Positions 59,833 through 64,000 of a DNA stretch of 64,000 bases are shown here, piece after piece. The position numbers and the translations under genes were made by a program. Origin of the DNA: Anisus vortex (lineage: Eukaryota > Mollusca > Gastropoda > Planorbidae). How positions within the stretch are numbered: position 1 is the first letter of the stretch; each line of letters opens with the position of its first letter. The DNA lies in the NCBI GenBank assembly GCA_949126835.1, contig OX421500.1, positions 18,358,181 through 18,422,180 of the forward strand. Direction: 5' to 3'. The notes under the pieces are model-generated. The model was given only the letters and a program-made list of their open reading frames with translations, had not been told where the DNA came from and made no database searches.

Positions 59833-60566
59833 AAACAGTCTAACATATTTCAACATAGCGAACATTAATTTGATTAATACAATTGTTATAGGCGTATACT
59901 TTTTATGAAATTTCTTTTATTAAAACACATTTAATAGCTTTTGTTTTCCCGTTAGTGTGATCAACAAATACAGTGCACAACAGTGTGTAAGTGATGTTAC
60001 CTTTGAAGACATATTTTTTACAATACAACTTAATGAGTAATCATTTAATACTAATTAAAATCGTTTGCAATTAAGACGTATCAAAAAACACATTTGCAAT
60101 AAAAAAAAAATCACAGCCAATAAATCTTGTTAAAAAACAAAAATTGATTAAAAGTAAACAATAGAAATTGAAAAGAAAAAAATACTTTATTAGAGTAGCG
60201 TGGGGCTAAACGGCGAGGTCGGGTAAAATGCCCCCCCCCCCCCCCTTTGTTCTCAGTTCACACGTGGTGTCAGCTTCCTGGAGTGCTTTGCGCATGACAA
60301 CGTAAGCGGCGACCTTTGTTGACGCGAAGTCCTAGCTCTACCAAGCTTGTAGTAAGTAAACTGTAATATTTTTAAAATTTTAACCAAATAATTATAAATT
60401 TAGGGTGTCCGTTTATTTAGTGCTAGTAGGCTAAATACAGTCGAATTAAATCAATGCCTGTATTTTGTGTTACAAGGATAATGTGCGCAAACAGTGACAC
60501 ATGTTTGACTGGGTGATTTTCCTTGAGTTGCCTTGTACAGCCACGTGCTTGTAAAGTGGGTAGTGT

Positions 60567-60640
60567 GGGGCTAAACGCCACGGCACTGGTGGGGCTAAAC
60601 GCCCACACTGAGCGTTTAGCCCCATTCAAGGGCGTTTAGC
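60567..60640. repeat. Left subterminal repeats of the pogo element
   Basis: Four copies of GGGGCTAAACGCC: plus at 60567 and 60591, minus at 60612 and 60631. The same word is in the terminal repeat (GGGGCTAAAC). Probable transposase binding sites. Confidence 0.85.
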
Positions 60641-60748
60641 ACCACCACTGAACTATTTGTTTTATTGACTGTCTGATTACATTTACATGACACAACATTG
60701 ACTTTTCTTGTTATTAGAGGTTTGTTTGTTCTTTCTTGTCAACAGATA

Positions 60749-63179
60749 ATGGTCCGTGTATACAAAAGAAAGACTGAAAGAGGCAGTTATGGCGAAACCA
60801 ATTTAGCAGATGCTTTGCGGGCCATAAACAACGGGGTTTCGATAAATCATGCTAGTAAAGAGTTTGCTGTTCCTCAGAGGACCCTTAGAAGACACAGAGA
60901 CAAAAAAGTTGCTCATCCAGGCGTGCAAAAGTTTGGACGAGGCAAATCATTGATTCCGTCTGACGTTGAGCTTCATTTGAAAGAGCATGTGATAAATATG
61001 CAGAGGCGGTTTTATGGTTTGCGTTTCGAGGACCTTAGACGCCTGGCCTTTGATCTATGTGAGAAAGCTAAAATTAGTCATCCCTTTAACAAAGAAACCA
61101 AGATGGCACTGGGTCAGAAACTTTATAGCTCGCCATAATCTCACTATCCGGCAGCCTGTATCCACCTGTATAGCACGTTTTTCTGGGTTCAATAGAAACC
61201 AAGTTCAACGTTTCTTTGAAATTTTCAAGGATAGTTTGGTGTCCAAATCCTACACCCCAGCAAGGCTTTGGAACATGGATGAGACAGGTCTGTCCACTGT
61301 CCAGAAACCAGGAAGGATTTTGGCTGAAAAGGGGGCAAGACTTGTGGGTAAAGCTACGAGTGATGAAAGGAGTTCTCTTGTGACTCTTGTGTGCGTCTGC
61401 AGTGCAGCCGGTGTCTTCTTGCCGCCAATGTTCATCTTTCCACGCAAGAGGATGTTAGAATCCTTGATGAATGGAGCTCCACCACAATCAGTAGGCTATG
61501 TGAGTCAAAGTGGCTGGACTGATGCACAGCTGTTCACGAAGTGGCTTGCACACTTCGCGGACTTCACAAATGCCTCTCAAGACAACCCCCAGCTGATATT
61601 ATTAGATGGCCATCACAGCCATAAAACGTTGGAAGCTGTCCAATTTTGCCGCGAAAAAGGCATTGAACTAATATCATTTCCTCCCCACTGTACCCACAAA
61701 CTGCAGCCTCTTGACCGGACCTATTTCAAAGCCTTGAAAGCTAGTTTCAATGCCGAAGCAGACAACTGGATGGTTTCAAACCCAGGTCAGCGGATCACTG
61801 TTCACAACTTAGCTGACATTGCAGGGAAAGCCTTCCTCAGGACAGCACTTCCAGAGAGAGCTGTGAACGGCTTTAAGACCTTTGGTCTGGAACCCTTTGA
61901 TCCCAAAGTGTTCACGGACGCTGACTTTGAAGGGGTTATGGAGATGGATGAACCTAGAGAAGTAAGTCTATTGACCTCCACTGATAGGGTGCCTGTAGGA
62001 GATGGAAGATCCCCAGATGCCAAAGAGGCAACCCTGCAAGATGAAACAGAAGTTCACCAAGCGATAAATGAACCCATGTCATTATGTAAACCACGCCTCG
62101 TTGATTCATCCGATCAATCTACGACATTGGTAAAAGCAGCATCTCACACACCATCTTCAACAGCTGCAGATTGCATTTATGACATTAGAGTCATTAAGAC
62201 ATCTGGGGATGGCAGATGTTTTTTCAGGAGCATCGTCACTGGTCTTGATGCAAAGCTTCAAAATGCAGAGCGGGATGAGCATGGGGAGCTAACATCTGTG
62301 GTCATGAAAATCAATGAAACAAGCCAGGCTGATGGGCTTCCGGCGCAGGTAGTCTCTTACATGTGTAATTACTTTAGTGATTATGCAGATATAGATAAAG
62401 ACACATTAAATGCAGATCTACCACAATGGATTAACTTCTCAACAGTTGAGGAACGCATTGCAGCGATGGCAGAACCAAAATCTCTACCAGGCGAGCTAGA
62501 AATATGTGCCACTAGCAAGGTTCTGACAAAACAGATCATAGTGATCAACAATAACAATGTTGTTATCCAGCGCTATGGCGAAGGAGAGAATAGTTTTTTA
62601 ATCGTGCGATTTACAAGTGTCGGTGAGGCGGTTGGTCACTACGACTGCATTATTAAAAACCCCACAGATACCAAGACAAGCTGTATCAGCTCCGACCCCA
62701 ATGATAGCATCAGAGAGATTATCGCTAATCTGTCCCCTATACCAAAAATGCAGCCTAAAAGAAAATCAACTGGAAGAAAGAGAGAAACTGCAGAAGTGCT
62801 CACCTCGTCTCCATACAAGGCCAAACTCGTGGAAAGACAAGCCATGAAAAAAGCCACAGAAGAAAAGAAAAAAGCGGCAAAAGAAAAAAAAACAATGGCA
62901 GAAACAAACAAGAAAGAAGCAGAATCAAAGAACAAACCAAAGGCTGGTAATAGCAAATCCAAAGTCAGAAAAGGAAAAAGGAGACATTTAGAATCTGATG
63001 AGGAATCAAGTGATGAGGAATGGCCTTGTTTGGTATGTGGCGAACTATTCTGCAACTCCAGATCTCGTGAAACATGGGTCCAGTGTCAAATTTGTTTACT
63101 GTGGGCTCACGACGAGTGCACTCCAGGGCTTCCATACTTCATCTGTCCAAACTGTGAATCTGAGACAGAGTCGGAATAG
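60749..63179 (+). CDS. pogo transposase with OTU and PHD domains, one frame change
   Basis: From ATG 60749, preceded by an acceptor-like TTGTCAACAG, frame 1 (to 61138) encodes a Pipsqueak helix-turn-helix (NLADALRAINNGVSINHASK, QRTLRRH) and the start of a CENP-B-like domain (NPFNKETKMA type). The protein continues in another frame from about 61100, open to 63179. Using residue 1 = ATG at 61014: transposase with LWNMDETG (D89), LLDGHHSH (D198) and LQPLDRTYF (D234), spacing DD35D; OTU-like protease 388-550 with SGDGRCFFRSI (D399, C402) and GHYDCI (H542); a Lys/Glu coiled coil 580-655; an acidic stretch; and a PHD finger C672, C675, C691, C694, H699, C702, C711, C714. The transposase cuts and moves DNA in the nucleus; OTU domains remove ubiquitin and PHD fingers read histone tails, by family. 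The frame change means decay, a small intron, or programmed shifting. Confidence 0.88.
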
Positions 63180-63311
63180 ACATGCCTAAAATGACACGAA
63201 TCCGATTTTCCTACAATAAAACTAACACAGAGTAAGAACGGACATTGGACAATCCGAATGTTTGTAGACAGAAAGCTGTTGTTATATATGTTTTCTAACT
63301 TTTCAGATAAT

Positions 63312-63407
63312 GGGGCAAAACGCTTGTCAAGGTGGGGTGAAACGCCCAGTCTCGGCATTTAGCCCCACCCTGCAGGGCGTTTGCCCCCTCTAGTGGGGCA
63401 AAATGGC
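63312..63407. repeat. Right subterminal repeats of the pogo element
   Basis: Five copies of GGGGC(T/A)AAACGC-type words: plus at 63312 and 63334, minus at 63354 and 63375, plus at 63394. The plus-plus-minus-minus order mirrors the left cluster. Confidence 0.85.
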
Positions 63408-63598
63408 CAAATAATTTTTTTATTTATTTTATTCACTGTGTTCATTTGTTCAACGTTATCATAAAGAATGTTTGTGTATACAAACCTTTACTGCACCCCA
63501 AGCTATACATGCATTTGTGGATCTTTAGAGCGTAATTTAGAAGACTGAGAGCATTTCTTGCTTAAAGGGGGGGGTTTAGCCCCACGCTACTCTAATAT

Positions 63599-63880
63599 AT
63601 CCGACTGGTCCTGTGGTTAGTTCACCGGACTGTCAACCGACAAGTCGCGGGTTCTATCCTTTCCGCCAACCAATCCCTGCCGCCTTGCAGGAGTTTGGGG
63701 CCTAGTGGTAATAATCATCTGTCTAGAAAGCATGTCTGTAAACTTATACGGTTAATTTAAAGATGAAGGCTTTATTGTCTTATATTTCACTTTTTTTTCG
63801 ATCGCGTTTCCTGTATCGTCCTTGACTCGTTTGTGACTTAGACTCCTTTATAAATGACCAATTATTATTATTATTATTAT
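63599..63880 (+). mobile_element. tRNA-derived SINE, family 1
   Basis: Head CTGGTCCTGTGGTTAGTTCA (box A) and AAGTCGCGGGTTCTATCC (box B), then CCCTGCCGCCTTGCAGGAGT, matching the SINE at 34083-34292, and an (ATT)n tail. It starts within a few bases of the pogo element's right TA, so one inserted beside the other. Confidence 0.75.
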
Positions 63881-64000
63881 CCCAGCTGATAACATTTACA
63901 CATTTTTCTGAACAAAAAATAAATATTAAGATATATATATAAATATTTCTAATAACAATATTTTTTTATGATTATTACTTTTGTTAAGATTGTAAAGAAG

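Larger units (their letters stand above)
60193..63592 (+). mobile_element. pogo-type DNA transposon, 3,400 bp, intact ends
   Basis: Perfect 19-bp terminal inverted repeats GAGTAGCGTGGGGCTAAAC (60193-60211, and inverted at 63574-63592), flanked on each side by TA (60191-60192, 63593-63594), the Tc1/mariner/pogo target duplication. It encodes one long protein on the plus strand and carries two clusters of subterminal repeats. A 17-C run follows the left repeat. The matching ends and long open frame point to a young insertion. Confidence 0.95.

Overview
The window is nuclear DNA of an animal, very probably a gastropod mollusc. It is AT-rich, genes are sparse, split by introns and occupy little of the sequence, and almost everything else is transposon debris and tandem repeats. 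Two secreted fibrinogen-domain lectin genes (FREP/FReD-like) and one rhodopsin-class receptor gene fit a snail; the species is an inference.

Layout. 0-2.4 kb: a perfect 50-bp-arm inverted repeat and a decayed hAT transposase. 2.4-14.9 kb: an unrecognised multi-exon gene on the minus strand (eight exons supported by matching splice phases plus one phase-orphan exon), with hAT, SINE, LINE-tail and minisatellite insertions in its introns. 15-26 kb: intergenic, with a repeat family shared with that gene's promoter, SINEs, LINE tails and hAT scraps. 26.2-33.1 kb: a satellite block of about 157 copies of a 44-bp unit. 33.3-34.7 kb: a broken LINE with a tRNA-derived SINE inside it. 35.1-36.6 kb (minus) and 47.6-52.3 kb (plus): two divergent, paralogous two-exon FReD genes that share exon structure, intron phase and about 150 bp of 5' flank. 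Between them, 39.9-45.7 kb, a piggyBac-like element is interrupted by a TTAA-targeted, Kolobok-like transposon carrying a THAP-type transposase on one strand and a P2X7-tail-like zinc protein on the other, both decayed. 53.8-55.0 kb: LINE ORF2 C-terminus. 55.3-56.3 kb: a frameshifted class A GPCR. 57-59.5 kb: minisatellites, a clean hAT MITE and LINE scraps. 60.2-63.6 kb: an intact-ended 3,400-bp pogo-type DNA transposon with TA target duplication and 19-bp terminal repeats; its long reading frame joins a DD35D transposase to an OTU cysteine-protease-like domain and a C-terminal PHD finger. A SINE abuts its right end.

The strongest candidates for something new are the pogo-OTU-PHD element with its array of subterminal binding-site-like repeats, the THAP/P2X7-like two-gene transposon with a CRE palindrome at each end, and a 30-bp local sequence captured three times in the satellite without changing the 44-bp unit length. 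No rRNA, functional tRNA gene or CRISPR array was seen.
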